64,000 bases of DNA from Brachypodium distachyon (GCF_000005505.3 NC_016134.3:9716624-9780623), one strand, 5' to 3'; counted from the first letter of the stretch, positions 10,591-22,108 are shown. Notes: generated by a model not told the origin, from the sequence alone. Program-made: numbers and translations.

Positions 10591-11862
10591 AATGAGGATG
10601 TCGACGGAGAACTCATCCTCGTCTCAGGCGAAAGGAAAGGTAGCAGCGAGCCTGGGATCGGCTCAAAAAGAGGCGGCGGGGATTAGTCAGGCGTCCGGAA
10701 GTCAGGATCCGGGGGAAAAAAGAAGGTTCCACTTGAGGAACTTCTCACGAGCCATAATTTGCTTGCGGATGAGGAAGAAGATATAGTTCTAGAGGAAGAT
10801 CCGGTGGAGTTGGCAGCGAACACAAGGTGGATGGCTCTGGTGACTGTTTTCACATCTAAGACGTTCTCTCATGGAGCACTTTTCGGCGACATGCGATCTG
10901 CATGGAATCTGGCGAAGGATGTGGAGTTTCGCCCCATTAATGACAACTTGTTTTCGGCACAATTCTTTTGCCTGGCTGATTGGGAGCGGGTGATGACAGG
11001 GGGTCCGTGGATTTTTCAGAACTGCCCAGTGCTGATGGCGGAGTACGATGGCTGGGCGGACGTGGATGACGTGGAACTTTTTTGGTTTCCAGCCTGGGTC
11101 CATGTCCTTGATCTGAAGGAAAAGATGCGTACTGGGAATATTGCAAAACAACTCTCCAAGAGGGCAGGCGAGTTTGTGGCACTGGATGAACAATCTGTGA
11201 AGGGTGCAGGAGGAGGTGTGCGGGTGCGTGTTTTGATTGACGTCCGTAAGCCGCTCTCGCGTGCGGCGACAATCACATTGGAGAGGAAGAAGCGCTATTT
11301 TTGCTTTCAATATGAGAAGATGCCACATTATTGTGGCATTTGCGGGCATGTGGGACATGTCTCGAAGGAGTGTGGTGATGGTGTGTGGCCGGAGGAAGCG
11401 ATTATCTATCGGCCGGATCTCATTGTTCCAGCCTTCCGATGGGACCTGCCATATTTCTCGGCTGGCCGGGGTAGAGGCGGAGGAAGGGGACGAGGGCACA
11501 AAAGAGGTGTTTGGGAGGATGTGTGGAGGGAGCCAACTTGGTCAGGTGGCGACCAAGATAATGATGATGATGTGAAGAGTACCGTGTCGGGCCCGGCAAA
11601 GAAGACTAATCCGAAGGGACAAGGAGTAAACCTTTCGTCTAAAAGAAGATTGCCAGTTGACGGGCTCCAGGGGAACAAGACCCTTCTGATCATGGATGGG
11701 AGTGTGGTCCCGGTGGAAGATCCAGAGTTGGGCGATGAGAAAAAGGAAGATGCAGGTGCTAGCTCTTCGCAGGATTCAAAGAGAAGGAGAGGTGCAAATT
11801 TAGAAGTGATGGACCATGACTTGGCAAAATCGGCGGGCTCTGAGGAGCGCCGCCGGGCCTAA
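10591..11862 (+). pseudogene. LINE ORF1, gag-like with DUF4283 and zinc knuckle
   Basis: The frame starting at ATG 10591 (MRMSTENSSSSQAKGKV) shifts by one base near 10715-10725, in an A-rich run. It then continues as PLEELLTSHNLLADEEEDIV into a long open frame to TAA 11860-11862. The body has the DUF4283 pattern of plant LINE gag proteins (TRWMALVTVFTSKTFSHGAL, FSAQFFCLADWERVMTGGPW) and one CCHC knuckle, CGICGHVGHVSKEC. The C-terminus is basic and low complexity. Such proteins bind the LINE RNA. The single frameshift near the N-terminus is the only clear lesion. Confidence 0.85.
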
Positions 11863-14800
11863 TGTATTGCTTGAGCTGGAACTGCCGGGGTTTGGGCCAA
11901 TCCCGGACAATTCGTGAGTTGGTCTGCCTTGTGCAGACCCATAAGCCCAGGCTTTTGTTCCTGTCAGAAACTAGACAGGAATGCGAGTACGTCCGTAAAT
12001 TGAAGTGGCGTTTTGGTATGAAGAATTGTTTTACGGTGAAGGGGGAAGGAAAGGGCGGTGGTCTTGTGCTCTTTTGGGAAGAAGGCATGAAGGTGGAGCT
12101 CTTGTCCTTTGGGAAGCATCATATTGATGTCCATATTTGGGATGTGAGGATGGGGGTTTGGTGGCGTGGAACCTTTGTTTATGGCGAGCCGAAGACGAAA
12201 GACAGGCACCTCATGTGGACCTTAATCGATAGAATTAAAGGGAACTCGGGAGCCCCATGGTTAATGATCGGTGATTTTAATGAAGCTATGTGGCAGGGGG
12301 AGCACTTCTCCCGGTCTCGTCGATGCGAAAGGCAAATGATGGATTTTCGTGAAGTTCTCTCTCACTGTGATCTTCATGATATTGGTTTTGTAGGACTCCC
12401 GTGGACATACGACAATAAACAGTCAGGCGCTAGTAATGTTAAAGTGAGGCTGGATCGCGCGGTGGCCTCCCCTTCTTGGTCGGATGCGTTCCCTGATGCG
12501 AGACTTCGGCACCTCGTGTCCTCGCGCTCGGATCATAGTCCGATTCTTCTCCAACTCCACTTGGAGAAATCACGACGCCCGGAAAAGAAAATTAAGCGCT
12601 ATGAAGTCATGTGGGAAAGGGAGGAAGGTTTTGATGAAGAAATAAAGAATTCTTGGGCAGCATACAGCTCCTGTCCGTAACCTTGGTGATGTTGGTGGAA
12701 AATTGGGCACTATGCTGACGTCTCTGCATGCTTGGGGACAAGCTCACGTGGGCAACATCACGTCTGAACTTGCTGTTAGACGTGCCCGCTTGGAATCGAT
12801 TAAGGGTGATAATTCTCCCACTGCTCGTGCGGAAGAAAGGTGTTTAAGCAGGGAGATGGATGAGCTTTCATATAAAGAATAATTGATGTGGCTTCAAAGA
12901 TCTCGCATTGCATGGCTGCGAGAGGGCGATAGAAATACGCGCTTCTTCCACCAGCGTGCGGCTTGGCGCTCAAAGAAGAACAGAATTTCCTGCCTCAAAG
13001 AGGGTGACCGCTGGCTCGAGGAGCCTGAGGAGTTGAGCTCGCATACACAGGAATATTTTAGTGGGCTCTTCCGGAAGGACCCTACCGTTGATCTGGCCCC
13101 TCTCTTACCTCTGGTGGGACATGTGATTACAGAGGAGATGAATAGAGGCCTTTGCACAGATTTTTCTGACAAAGAAATTAGTGATGCTCTTTTCCAAATC
13201 GGTCCCCTTAAAGCACCCGGCCAGGATGGTTTTCCGGCAAAGATTTTTTCAGAGAAATTGGGAGGTCCTTCGGGATGATATAATAAAAGCGGTGAAGCAA
13301 TTCTTTATTGATGGAGTTATGGCTGAAGGAGTTAATGATACAGTTATTGTTCTCATCCCAAAGAAAAATGATCCAGAAACGATAAAAGACTTTAGGCCAA
13401 TCAGTCTTTGCAATGTGATCTACAAAATAGTATCTAAATGTCTTGTTAATAGACTCAGGCCGCTCCTGGATGGTATCATTTGCTCCACTCAAAGTGCATT
13501 CATACCCGGCAGATTAATCACTGATAATGCTTTGATTGCCTTTGAGTGTGTGCAAGCTCTGCAGAAGAACGACAATGGTAATGTTGATTTTTGTGCTTAT
13601 AAATTGGACCTGGCGAAGGCATATGACCGGGTTGACTGGAGTACTTTGGAAGAAACTATGATCCGGCTGGGCTTCAATCTTCGGTGGGTGCGGTGGATCA
13701 TGACTTGTGTGTCCACTGTACGCTACTCTATCCGATTTAATGGAGAGCTCCTCCCGTCTTTCTCTCCTTCGCGAGGTCTTCGACAAGGTGACCCATTGTC
13801 GCCATATCTATTTCTTTTTATATCTGATGGGCTATCTCTTTTGTTGAAGAATGAAATTGCAGCGGGCAACCTTGATGAGTTGGTCATCTGTCGCCAGGCG
13901 CCTGGAGTGTCTCGTCTCCTTTTTGCCGATGACAGTTTACTCTTTTTTTGTGCTAATGCCAATCAAGCGACGGTGATTAAAGATGTGCCTGGCAAATTTG
14001 AGGGTGGCACGGGGCAGCTGCTAAGCCGCGGGAAGTGCTCCATCATGTTTGGCAAAACTGTCCAGGCGGCTGATCAGGAGGCAGTCTCTACGCTGCTGGA
14101 GGTGGACCGGATAGCCTTTGAGGAACGCTACCTTGGTCTGCCGGTCCCGGAAGGCCGGATGAAGGATGATCGCTTCCAGAACATCAAGGATAAATGCGCT
14201 AAACGTCTCTCGGACTGGTCAGAAAAATATCTCTCTGCCGGTGGGAAGGAAGTGCTTATAAAATCAGTCATGCAAGCACTGCCTACGTATGCAATGGGAA
14301 TTTCAAATTTTCGGCTGGCCTTTGCAAGGATCTTATGCAAATGATTCGGAATTTTTGGTGGGGAGATGAAGAAAATGTACGGAAAGTTCATTGGATCTCT
14401 TGGGACAAATTGATGCTGCCCAAGAATCATGGAGGGATGGGTTTCCGTGATCTTAGAGCCTTTAACCAGGCCCTGTTGGCAAGACAAGCCTGGCGTTTAA
14501 TTCAGTTTCCGGAGACACTTTGTGCCAGGCTTTTGAAGGCGAGGTACTTCCCCCAAGGCTCCCTGCATGATACCGTTTTCTCAGCTGGGGGTTCGCCGGC
14601 CTGGCGGGGCGTGGTTCATGGCCTTGATTTGTTGAAGAAGGAGCTCATCTGGCGCGTTTGTTCGGGTCGGAACATTCGCATTTGGCGTGATAACTGGATC
14701 CCACGGGATGGCGCTCTTAAAATTTCTGGCGCCCGTGTGTTTTCCAGGGAACGTCGTGTGAGTGACCTTATGATTCCTGGTGAGAAGGCTTGGGATGAGG

Positions 14801-16016
14801 ATACTATTAACCGGATCTTATGGCTCATGATGCGACTGAAATCCTGAATATAAAGATCCCTGTCAACGAGGAGGAGGATTTTCTTGTTTGGCACTTTGAC
14901 AAGTTTGGCTTGTTTACTGTGAAAAGTGCCTATGCTTTAGCTGTTTGTGACAGCGTCTCGCCGGCCCAGGCTGCTTCTGGCAGCTCTGCTCCTGCGGTTG
15001 GATCAAAAATCTGGGAGTTTATTTGGAAAGCAAAGGTGCCGGAGAAAATTAAGATTTTTGGTTGGCGTTTGGCGCGGGAGGCGCTGGGTACCGAGCGCAA
15101 CCGTTGGCGCAGAACCCTGGCCGCTCTTCCTACATGCCCGATCTGTGGTATGGGTGAGGAGACGGGGTTCCATGCTGTTGTTCAGTGCACAAAGGCACGA
15201 GCTCTTCGGGACGCGGTGAGACAGGTCTGGGATCTTCCGCCGGACGCAGATCTCAGGTATACTGGTCCACAATGGCTTCAAATTTTGTTCAGCTCTGTTG
15301 ATGATTCCACTCGGACGCGGCTGCTGTTGCTATTCTGGCGGTGTTGGCACTTGCGGAACGATATTATACATGCCAAGGGCGATGCCTCAATTTCCCAGTC
15401 TGCGAGTTTCATCGTTGCTTATGCTGAATCACTGTTCATCATCCGACAAGACGAAAAAGGAAAAGCACACGCTCTGGCTGGTCTTTCTTCTCCCCGGCCT
15501 GTTGTGCAAAGACCCGCCTGGGCCCCTCCTCCTGTAGGTTGGGCAAAGCTGAATACTGCTGTTAGTTTTGATCCTCAAACAGGGAATTCCTTCGTTGGCT
15601 GCATCGCCCGTAACTGTAACGGAGAGGTTCTCCTGTCTGCCTGGGATCGCTTGGCCAGATACTCAAGTGCAACCGAAGCTGAAGCTGAAGCTTTCCTGTT
15701 TTCTTGCACTCTCTGCCAAGATCGTTGTGGCATGCCAACGATTGTAGAAGCTAATCTACTATGCATCTTTCAAGGGCTGGACAGTGATCGCTGGGACAAG
15801 GCAAGGCATGGGCATCTTCTCCCCTCGACCCGTGGCGTTTTGCGTCGGATGATTGATTTTCGTCTTTGTTTCGTGAATAAGGGGTGTAATAGAGTAGCTC
15901 TTTCTCTAGCTTCTTTAGCTTCAAGAGGTGTAAACGCTGTGACTTTGCAGCTGGAGTCGCCTCCGTCTATAGCCGAGCTTCTCGCTCTAGATTGTAAGAA
16001 CATTATTCCAATCTAA
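11862..16016 (+). pseudogene. LINE ORF2: endonuclease, RT, zf-RVT, RNase H
   Basis: The first frame (11862-12680) is an APE-type endonuclease with WNCRGLG, SETR, GDFNE and SRSDHSP motifs, all present. After a frameshift near 12660 and a TAA at about 12882, text continues to WLREGDRNTRFFHQRA. A further shift near 13250 leads into the reverse transcriptase (YKLDLAKAYDRVDW, GLRQGDPLSPYLF, catalytic LLFADDSLLFF). Shifts near 14320 and 14825 lead to the zf-RVT (CPICGMGEETGFHAVVQC) and a degenerate RNase H domain. The RNase H lacks the first catalytic Asp (KLNTAVSFD where KLNVDG is usual). Stop TAA is at 16014-16016. At least five lesions prevent full-length translation. Confidence 0.9.
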
Positions 16017-16046
16017 TAAAACACCCCTATTCTCCGGGAAAAAAAA

Positions 16047-16061
16047 AGAACATGGCTTCAC
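16047..16061. repeat. LINE target duplication, right
   Basis: This is the second copy of AGAACATGGCTTCAC, directly after the A-run. Confidence 0.93.
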
Positions 16062-17640
16062 TTGCACACATGCAAATTCAGGTAACAAATAACAGAAACG
16101 GATTCAATCTTAGTATATGTCGTACATATATGTGTGCTTCTTGTATAACTTATTTTAATCAGGGAACTGCATGTGCATATGCTGTACATACCTGCATGCT
16201 TCTCTTCTAATTGTCGTAATCATGTGTTGGATGTGCAGCAAGGAAATCAGTCCATAGTTTGCAATCTCAGATGACCGAGGGAGGATTTTGTACACCCATA
16301 AAGAAAGCAAGCATTCCACAGTTTGTAAGTTTGATAAGAATAAGATTTTAATGGCCATGTTGCTATTCAGTTTTATGAGTTATGCATAATATATAGGACG
16401 CCAATATATAGTGCTTACTGTGATTAATTCTTTATGTTTCAGTGTTCATCATTTACACCAAAATGTGATGAGAAATTGAAACCAAAAGTTGGGATGGAAT
16501 CCAAAGGACTCGAGGCCGTGGAGGAGTTCTATAAGTCATATGCACATCATGTGGGTTTTGGAGTTCGAATCGGACAACAAAAGAAGTTGAAGAATGAGGT
16601 CGTTCGAACTAAGCACTTCATGTGCAATAGGGAAGGATACCAATCTGAGAAGGCTTCATGTGCAAGAGGAGTTGATTGCAGACAACTCGAGCATCCATAG
16701 GACCCCGAAATTATTGACACCATGGACAATGGAGAAGCAAGGTAGAGAAGCTTTCACATATGAGGTGTTTGAGAAATTCCAAGAACAGGTTGTTGCTGCT
16801 AGAGACCACTGTTGCGTCCAAGACATTGCAAAAGATGAAGCGATAAAAATTGTTACCGTGAGAGGTGGATCCCGTAAAATTAGAGAGGTTTGTATTGACA
16901 CGAGAACCATGGCAGCAAACTGTTCGTGTAAGTTATTTGAGTCACATGGAATTCCATGCCGCCATATTATCCAGGTGATGAGGGTTGAAAATCAAAATGT
17001 ATTTCCAGCCCAATACCTTATGAAAAGATGGGAGAAAAGGTGCAAAAGGTGTTAAAGAATTTATGCCAAAATCAATGTTTTTGTTTTCTTCTAAATCATT
17101 TGGTTAACATCAGTTTTGTTTATTTCTAGGGAGAGTGTTTATGATGAAAAAGGAAATTTATTAGAAGAGATAGCTATCGACTCTTTGGATGCGACTATGA
17201 GGAAGAAGATTTCGATTATACGCAACAAGCTCGAAGAACTACTTCAAAAAGCCAAACACTCGGATGGAAGTATGGATTTTTTGACAACAAGCATATTGAA
17301 CATTGAGGAGCCTTTGGATCAAATGGTTCCTGGTGAAGCCGTAAAGCGCACTAGGCGAGAGGAATATGAGGCTTTTATTGGTTGCAACATTCCTACTGAA
17401 GTTGACATACACCCACCAACGGACGTTCGTACAGTGGGCAGATGCAAAAGAATAAAGAGGGCAAAGGAAATGCAGGCAGAGGATCAGAAAAAGAAGAACA
17501 ACGAAGCGAAAACAAGGGTGGAACGCATGTGCAAGACGTGCAACCAAATAGGGTTTCATGATAGTCGCAATTGTCCAAGCAAGAAAGGTCAACAAAAAGG
17601 CAGCCCAATTGTGCAAGACAAGCAACAGAATGGCGAATGA

Positions 17641-18814
17641 TATACACCTTATGGCAGCTCATTGAGGAATTTAATTTTAGCTTCTAGTTGCTAGTACAAT
17701 GTATCAGGTGCATAGGAGTAGAATATCAAATTTATAACTGGACAGATTTTCATTTATTTAACTATTTGTAATGGATCAGAACTTATATTTTTATCACATT
17801 TGTTTCAGTTTATTTTTTCTGATACTCAATGTGCTTACAATTGGCACTTGGGATAAATTTTGTACACCAAGGAGCAACATCTATAAACTGGCTAAAATGT
17901 ATCAACTAGAAACTATTGTCAGTCTGTGAGCTTTTCATTGACTGAAATGCAGCAGCAAGTTCTACTTTCTTACTCTCTGAAAGAGATTCTAGGATGGAGT
18001 GTATTTTGCTGCAAGAGCACCTTGTTGTACTAAGATTACTGTGACTTCATTTTGATATAAAGTACAATGTAAATTTACATCACATCACAAGCTGCAGCTG
18101 AAGCTAGCACCTGGGAGAAATGTAGGTGTTATCAACTCTATCAACAGTAAGTTCATTCATCAGTCCTTTACCGCTGAGTTTCTAAAACAAAATTCTTTAG
18201 CACTGATTAGCATGTATGAGGTGCAAAAATTACAAGCACTGACTAGCATGTATCATAGGAGCACATCAATTTGAAACTGTAGTCTGCAACAAGCTGAAAC
18301 TAACACAGAAGAAGAACAAGGCTGAAACAAAATTCCCATTCACCAACTGCTTGCAATTTCCATTCATCGATGAAATGTTATTTACAAGGGAAACTACATC
18401 TGGGTACTCACACAGAAGAAGAAGAATTGAAATCAACAAGACTATCCTATAAGACCTAGCTGTGTTAAACAAGAACAGAAAAAAAACAGGGATTGGGTTG
18501 TCGTCGCCGCCATAGCATGGGTGAGAGAGATCGCCGGCGTCGTCGGGGGACTCCACCTCCAGGATGTGGTCACCACTTTGCGTCGACTATGCGTCACGGT
18601 GATTGCTGTCGTAGGGCTTGGGATTTGGTCGCCACCAGCGCGAATCCTATGGCGAGCCGGCGGCATCTGTTGTCGTTTGGATGGGGTCTTCCGCCTCGGC
18701 ATCCCCAGATCAATGCCTCAGGCGCACTGATTATCTCCGGTGATGGCCGCCGGCATGGGAATCGTCGGAGCTGTAGCAATCGTGGATGGAGGGATTGGGG
18801 GAGAATTGGAATCG
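17641..18814. other. MULE 3' interior and subterminal region
   Basis: No gene. A motif resembling gcactgattagcatgtat recurs near 18200-18255. The stretch 18490-18814 is GC-rich and leads into the right inverted repeat. Confidence 0.5.
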
Positions 18815-19012
18815 TGGAGGGACTGAGGGAGAGAAGCACGTGTTGCCTGGGGGGTTTCTGGCAAAAATAAAGACCTGATTAATTGAGGCTGCGGGCAGGT
18901 TTTTGAAAAAAAATCATCCTTTAGATTGGACGCATTGGATGTAGATCGAACGGCTGGAACACGTTGGATGCAGGGATACACCGGCCTGTGTGGATTCACA
19001 CGATACGACGCC
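18815..19012 (-). repeat. MULE right terminal inverted repeat
   Basis: This is the inverted partner of 9971-10168. Confidence 0.92.
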
Positions 19013-19021
19013 CTTATCAAA
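19013..19021. repeat. 9-bp target duplication, right
   Basis: CTTATCAAA, identical to 9962-9970. Confidence 0.93.
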
Positions 19022-19466
19022 CTAGTGTTTTTTAGAAAAATATTTTTGGGTTTTGAGTGTTTTGGGTGAACACCCAAAATCCTCAAATATCAAAACATTA
19101 GTGACTAAAAAATACACTAACACCAAACAAGGCTTTAGTGGCTACGATTAGCTCTTCTCATTGCTCTTTCAACATATGTTTTGTTCCGCTGTCGAAAGTT
19201 CCGTTAATTTTGCAAGCCAATTAACTAGTTGGACCCTGAAGCATGCCATTTTATAATAAAAGTTACTGAACGTTGGCATTTGCATAAATAGCAAATGAAG
19301 CTAATGGAATTGTTTTAAATATCCCATGGAAGTATCGTACTAGGAATTCAAACTGCAGGCTCATAGAATCCAAAGACATAGCCATTATTAGTACAATCCG
19401 CCGGCCATAAGCAACACGAAATTACATCTCATTTTCCCTTCCCTCACTACTGAGAGCAAGCTAGCA

Positions 19467-19769
19467 ATGTTTCAGTTCTTGGCAGGATCACTCCGAACTG
19501 TAGAATCACCAACCACAAAATGGAGAGGCTGCGAAGACTGCCTTGTTGTTGACGCAAATGCCACAAGCTCTAGTTACATTACAGAAAAACAGCTACAGGT
19601 ACCTGCCAACGAAATGAACTTGACAATCAAAACCAATTTGCACTGCCCAAGCTGCAAAAGATCACAAGTTATAGATTCTGAGCTAAGTTCAGACAGCAAC
19701 ACACCGGTTCTACAGTGGAACTATTTGCTAACATGCGATTGCCATTTCCAGGAAAAAATAACAATTTAG
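19467..19769 (+). other. Unrecognised small ORF with CxxC motif
   Basis: A 100-codon frame starts MFQFLAGSLRTVESPTTKWR and contains LHCPSCKRSQ and a later CDCHFQEK, i.e. two cysteine pairs that could form a small zinc site. I do not recognise the family. No splice partner is evident. It may be a gene fragment or chance. Confidence 0.25.
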
Positions 19770-19805
19770 GAGAGCTAAATGATATGTGTGTTATATAACA
19801 TGTAT

Positions 19806-19862
19806 GGAGCTACTACAACAGCTTCACCAATGAAATAGGCAACGTTTTTGCCTCTTCGAAAA
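19806..19862 (+). mobile_element. Tiny LINE-like 3' tail (about 57 bp)
   Basis: A 57-bp piece with a small hairpin (ggcaac/gtttttgcc) and an A-run lies between two copies of AACATGTAT (19797-19805 and 19863-19871). This is the form of an extremely 5'-truncated retrotransposition event. The hairpin next to the A-run resembles L1-type 3' ends. Confidence 0.5.
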
Positions 19863-19871
19863 AACATGTAT

Positions 19872-20990
19872 CAAATTAGTTTTTACTTTCAAATCAAACA
19901 AAGGAGTAGCTATAGCAAACTGAAAGAAATCTCATCTTATACTGCAATAGTTGCACTGGATGACTGGTTCCAAGGCTGCAGATACAATCACCCTGTTCAC
20001 TTAATAATTTATACAATGCAGAAATAAAATTTACATTTCCGTACTCTGATTTTTTGTTCCCCAAGACAAATCCCATGCTTCATTTGTGTGATGGATTCTC
20101 TCCTCTCCATGTTGCAAAAGGAAAAAATGATATGCGGAACATATACATAGGGGAAATGCGTGTGACCCATTTAGCATGAGTTGTTCAATTTGCAAGGAAG
20201 TTGAGTTACAAGATCATGCTTTTTAATGGTGGTTTATGAACAGATTGTAAGAATCAGAATCAGTAACTATATGGCTCTTTTATTTGTTATCTGTATTTCA
20301 CTTCATGGATGATGGCACCACAAGAAATGAGGAGGATAATAGAAGAATTTAAAATAAATGACATGAACAAGCTAAGATAAATTGTGGAGTCTATCAACAA
20401 ACGTAAAGAACAATTTAAAAATTATTGGTTGGGCGAACAATGGATCATGTACAATAAGAGATCCTAGTGGACTTAATATCTTTATTTGATTCCGTTAATA
20501 TCTTTAATTCTATAAAGAAAATTAGCTGCCCCTTCTCCTACCGCCAAAGAAAATATTCTTGCAAATTACTAAATAACCGACATAACCAAACTAAAATAAT
20601 TGTAGCATAAACAATAAACAGCAAAAAAGATGAATTTACATCACCTGTCAAGCCAACATAGCATACTGGCAGACCTAGCAGGACACTCATCTCATATATC
20701 ATTAATCATACCAGCTCCACCATCTGCACCACCAATTCCCCTGCCTACAAGCAAAATAAGTCCAATATACCAATAAAATTTCTAAGGACGAATGAGCGGG
20801 CATAACATTTTTTAGCAGAAGAAACAAACTAGACAATCAATACCTGGCAAACCATTAAGCTCATGAACAAAATTTACAAAAACAATAAGGAAAATTAACT
20901 GGATATAGTCTAAAGAAAGAAGTAAATTTGAGTTCTGTTACTCCCGCAATGTAGACATCAAGTATTACCTGCAATAAAAAAAATTGTGTA
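19872..20990. other. AT-rich intergenic, no gene seen
   Basis: AT-rich, with no family signature on either strand. Confidence 0.5.
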
Positions 20991-20994
20991 GGGC

Positions 20995-22108
20995 TAGTAG
21001 ACAAAGCTTTCATGCCTCTTGTGATCTATTTTAGAAATGTTTTTAAACTCTATCGAATCAAGTTGAATCATTAAATGACCGGATCCCGTAGATAGAAGAA
21101 TCACATTATTGTTCTCATCATAACTCAGTATTTGTGCATGTATTTCCCCCACGCACTATCTCGAAGATTGGAGCTCACCCAGTTTAATGGTTTTCAAAGC
21201 GTCCATGTTACAACGGCTTAATGGTTAGGCTTTCTTTCCCATAGCTGGATGTTTTGTTCTGAAGCAATAGCGAGACCAATATGACCGCCCTCTGTCCGAA
21301 GGATTTGGAATTCAGAGGGTAAGCTGTGACAGTAGGTAAAATAGGCATTGGCAGGCTTGTCGATCACGACAAGACTCTGCATTTCTAAATCAAACTTCAG
21401 AATTCCTCCTTCACAAAGCAACTAGAAAAACGCATAGCCAACAACTATGCTTGGCCTGTTTAAATTGATCCGGAAGCCTCCACGGAGATAACATTGACCC
21501 ACTCGCTGGATTCCGAGTTATAGATACAAGCAAAATGCAAGTCTGGAGGCATTGCCCACCACGGCTAGTTTGAACGGGCTATGGAGGCACGCACCGTGCA
21601 CGTGGCCAACTTCATCGTCGGCGCACACGACCGTGGTGGCTTTTCGAACGACGTAGTCTGTGTACCCAAGCGGAAGAGGAAAAGAAACCCGACGCTCATG
21701 GCTGGTGACGGGGTCCCACAGGAGGACCACTTGTCGCGACCAGTCGAGGAAGAGGGAGAGGCCATGGCGGCATCCAAGCAACTTCGAGCCATCGTCGAAA
21801 CCCCACGGCCCGAATAAGCGGGCGCCGTGAATGCGATTGGGCGGGTCCATCACGGGCACGAACGAGAGTGGGTAATTCCAGACACCTCGGAGGAAGAAAC
21901 CGAGCAGCGGGGGTTTCCGATGGCAGGCACGGAAGCGGCGGAGGAAGGGGGCGTCGAGGACGACGCGGCGCCAGCGCTTGGAGACGGCGACGGCTCGCAG
22001 AATTGACGACGGCTGCGGGGGCAGGCAGAGGAGGATCTCCTGCAGCAAGTCCTCGTCGTTCAGCGGGGTTTGCACCTCCGGGGAGGAGGGGCGGCGGCGA
22101 CGGACCAT
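20995..22108 (-). pseudogene. F-box pseudogene, copy 3
   Basis: The frame from ATG 22108 (MVRRRRPSSPEVQTPLNDED) has a good F-box (DLLQEILLCLPPQPSSILRA, then KRWRRVVLDAPFLRRFR) and an F-box-associated region (LGCRHGLSLFLDWSRQ, LLWDPVTSHERRVSFPLPLG, EVGHVHGACLHSPFKLAVV). Near 21540 the frame shifts; the true continuation reads HFACIYNSESSEWVNVISVE. Stops at about 21477 and 21419 break it again before LLCEGGILKFDLEMQSLVVI and IQLWERKPNH. Weak homology continues to about 21000 (NVILLSTGSGHLMIQLDSIE). It is therefore nearly full length but has three or more lesions. It forms the outer end of the left arm of the inverted duplication. Confidence 0.82.

Larger units (their letters stand above)
10405..16046 (+). 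mobile_element. Full-length L1-type LINE
   Basis: About 5.6 kb, from 10405 to the A-run at about 16039-16047, flanked by the exact 14-15-bp duplication AGAACATGGCTTCAC. It holds a short 5' leader, a gag-like ORF1 and a pol ORF2 in the order endonuclease, reverse transcriptase, zf-RVT and RNase H. Both ORFs are broken by frameshifts, so it is no longer autonomous. The complete 5' end and exact duplication show that it inserted whole and decayed later. It sits in the same orientation as the MULE transposase gene it interrupts. Confidence 0.95.
10211..17640 (+). pseudogene. FAR1-type MULE transposase, catalytic core deleted
   Basis: Exons inferred from phase: exon 1 is ATG 10211-10404 continued at 16062-16081 after the LINE; exon 2 is 16239-16324; exon 3 is 16443-17048; exon 4 is 17130-17640 (stop TGA). 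Exon 2 and 3 join as PIKKASIPQF and CSSFTPKCDE. The FAR1 DNA-binding domain follows (FYKSYAHHVGFGVRIGQQKK, KHFMCNREGY). At about 16660-16700 the frame shifts and the text jumps to the region after the catalytic domain (LLTPWTMEKQ), then a SWIM zinc finger (CSCKLFESHGIPCRHI). Exon 4 ends with a CCHC knuckle (CKTCNQIGFHDSRNC). The whole DDE transposase domain, normally about 200 residues, is missing. FAR1 and SWIM domains bind DNA, but without DDE no cutting is possible. Confidence 0.85.
9971..19012 (+). mobile_element. Mutator-like element (MULE) carrying a LINE
   Basis: A 9,042-bp element starts GGCGTCGTATCGTG and ends with its reverse complement. The inverted arms are about 198 bp each (9971-10168 and 18815-19012), with roughly a dozen differences. 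An exact 9-bp duplication CTTATCAAA flanks it. The interior carries a FAR1/MULE-type transposase gene (10211-17640) without its catalytic domain, so the element could move only if served by a relative. Without the LINE it would be about 3.4 kb. Boundaries, arm pairing and duplication are seen directly; the superfamily follows from long arms, 9-bp duplication and a FAR1-SWIM transposase. Confidence 0.92.
9798..19132. mobile_element. Possible MITE hosting the Mutator-like insertion
   Basis: Removing 9971-19012 and one 9-bp repeat leaves about 290 bp whose outer ends look like weak inverted repeats (left tcctgtttgtactagagttt; the right, reverse-complemented, starts ccttgtttggtgttagtgta). A perfect hairpin (ttttgggtg...cacccaaaa) lies at about 19058-19078. 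I read this as an older small DNA element into which the large element jumped, but the end match is short. Confidence 0.35.

Noticed and set aside
10789..11693. Long minus-strand frames across the LINE ORF1.
   Set aside because: They are antisense shadows of the gag-like frame and have no motif.
9960..19030. Reading the ~9-kb inverted-arm element as a CACTA transposon because CACTT/CACTA occurs at its edge.
   Set aside because: CACTA elements make 3-bp duplications. Here a perfect 9-bp duplication brackets arms starting GGCGTC, and the gene inside is a FAR1/SWIM type, which fits Mutator.
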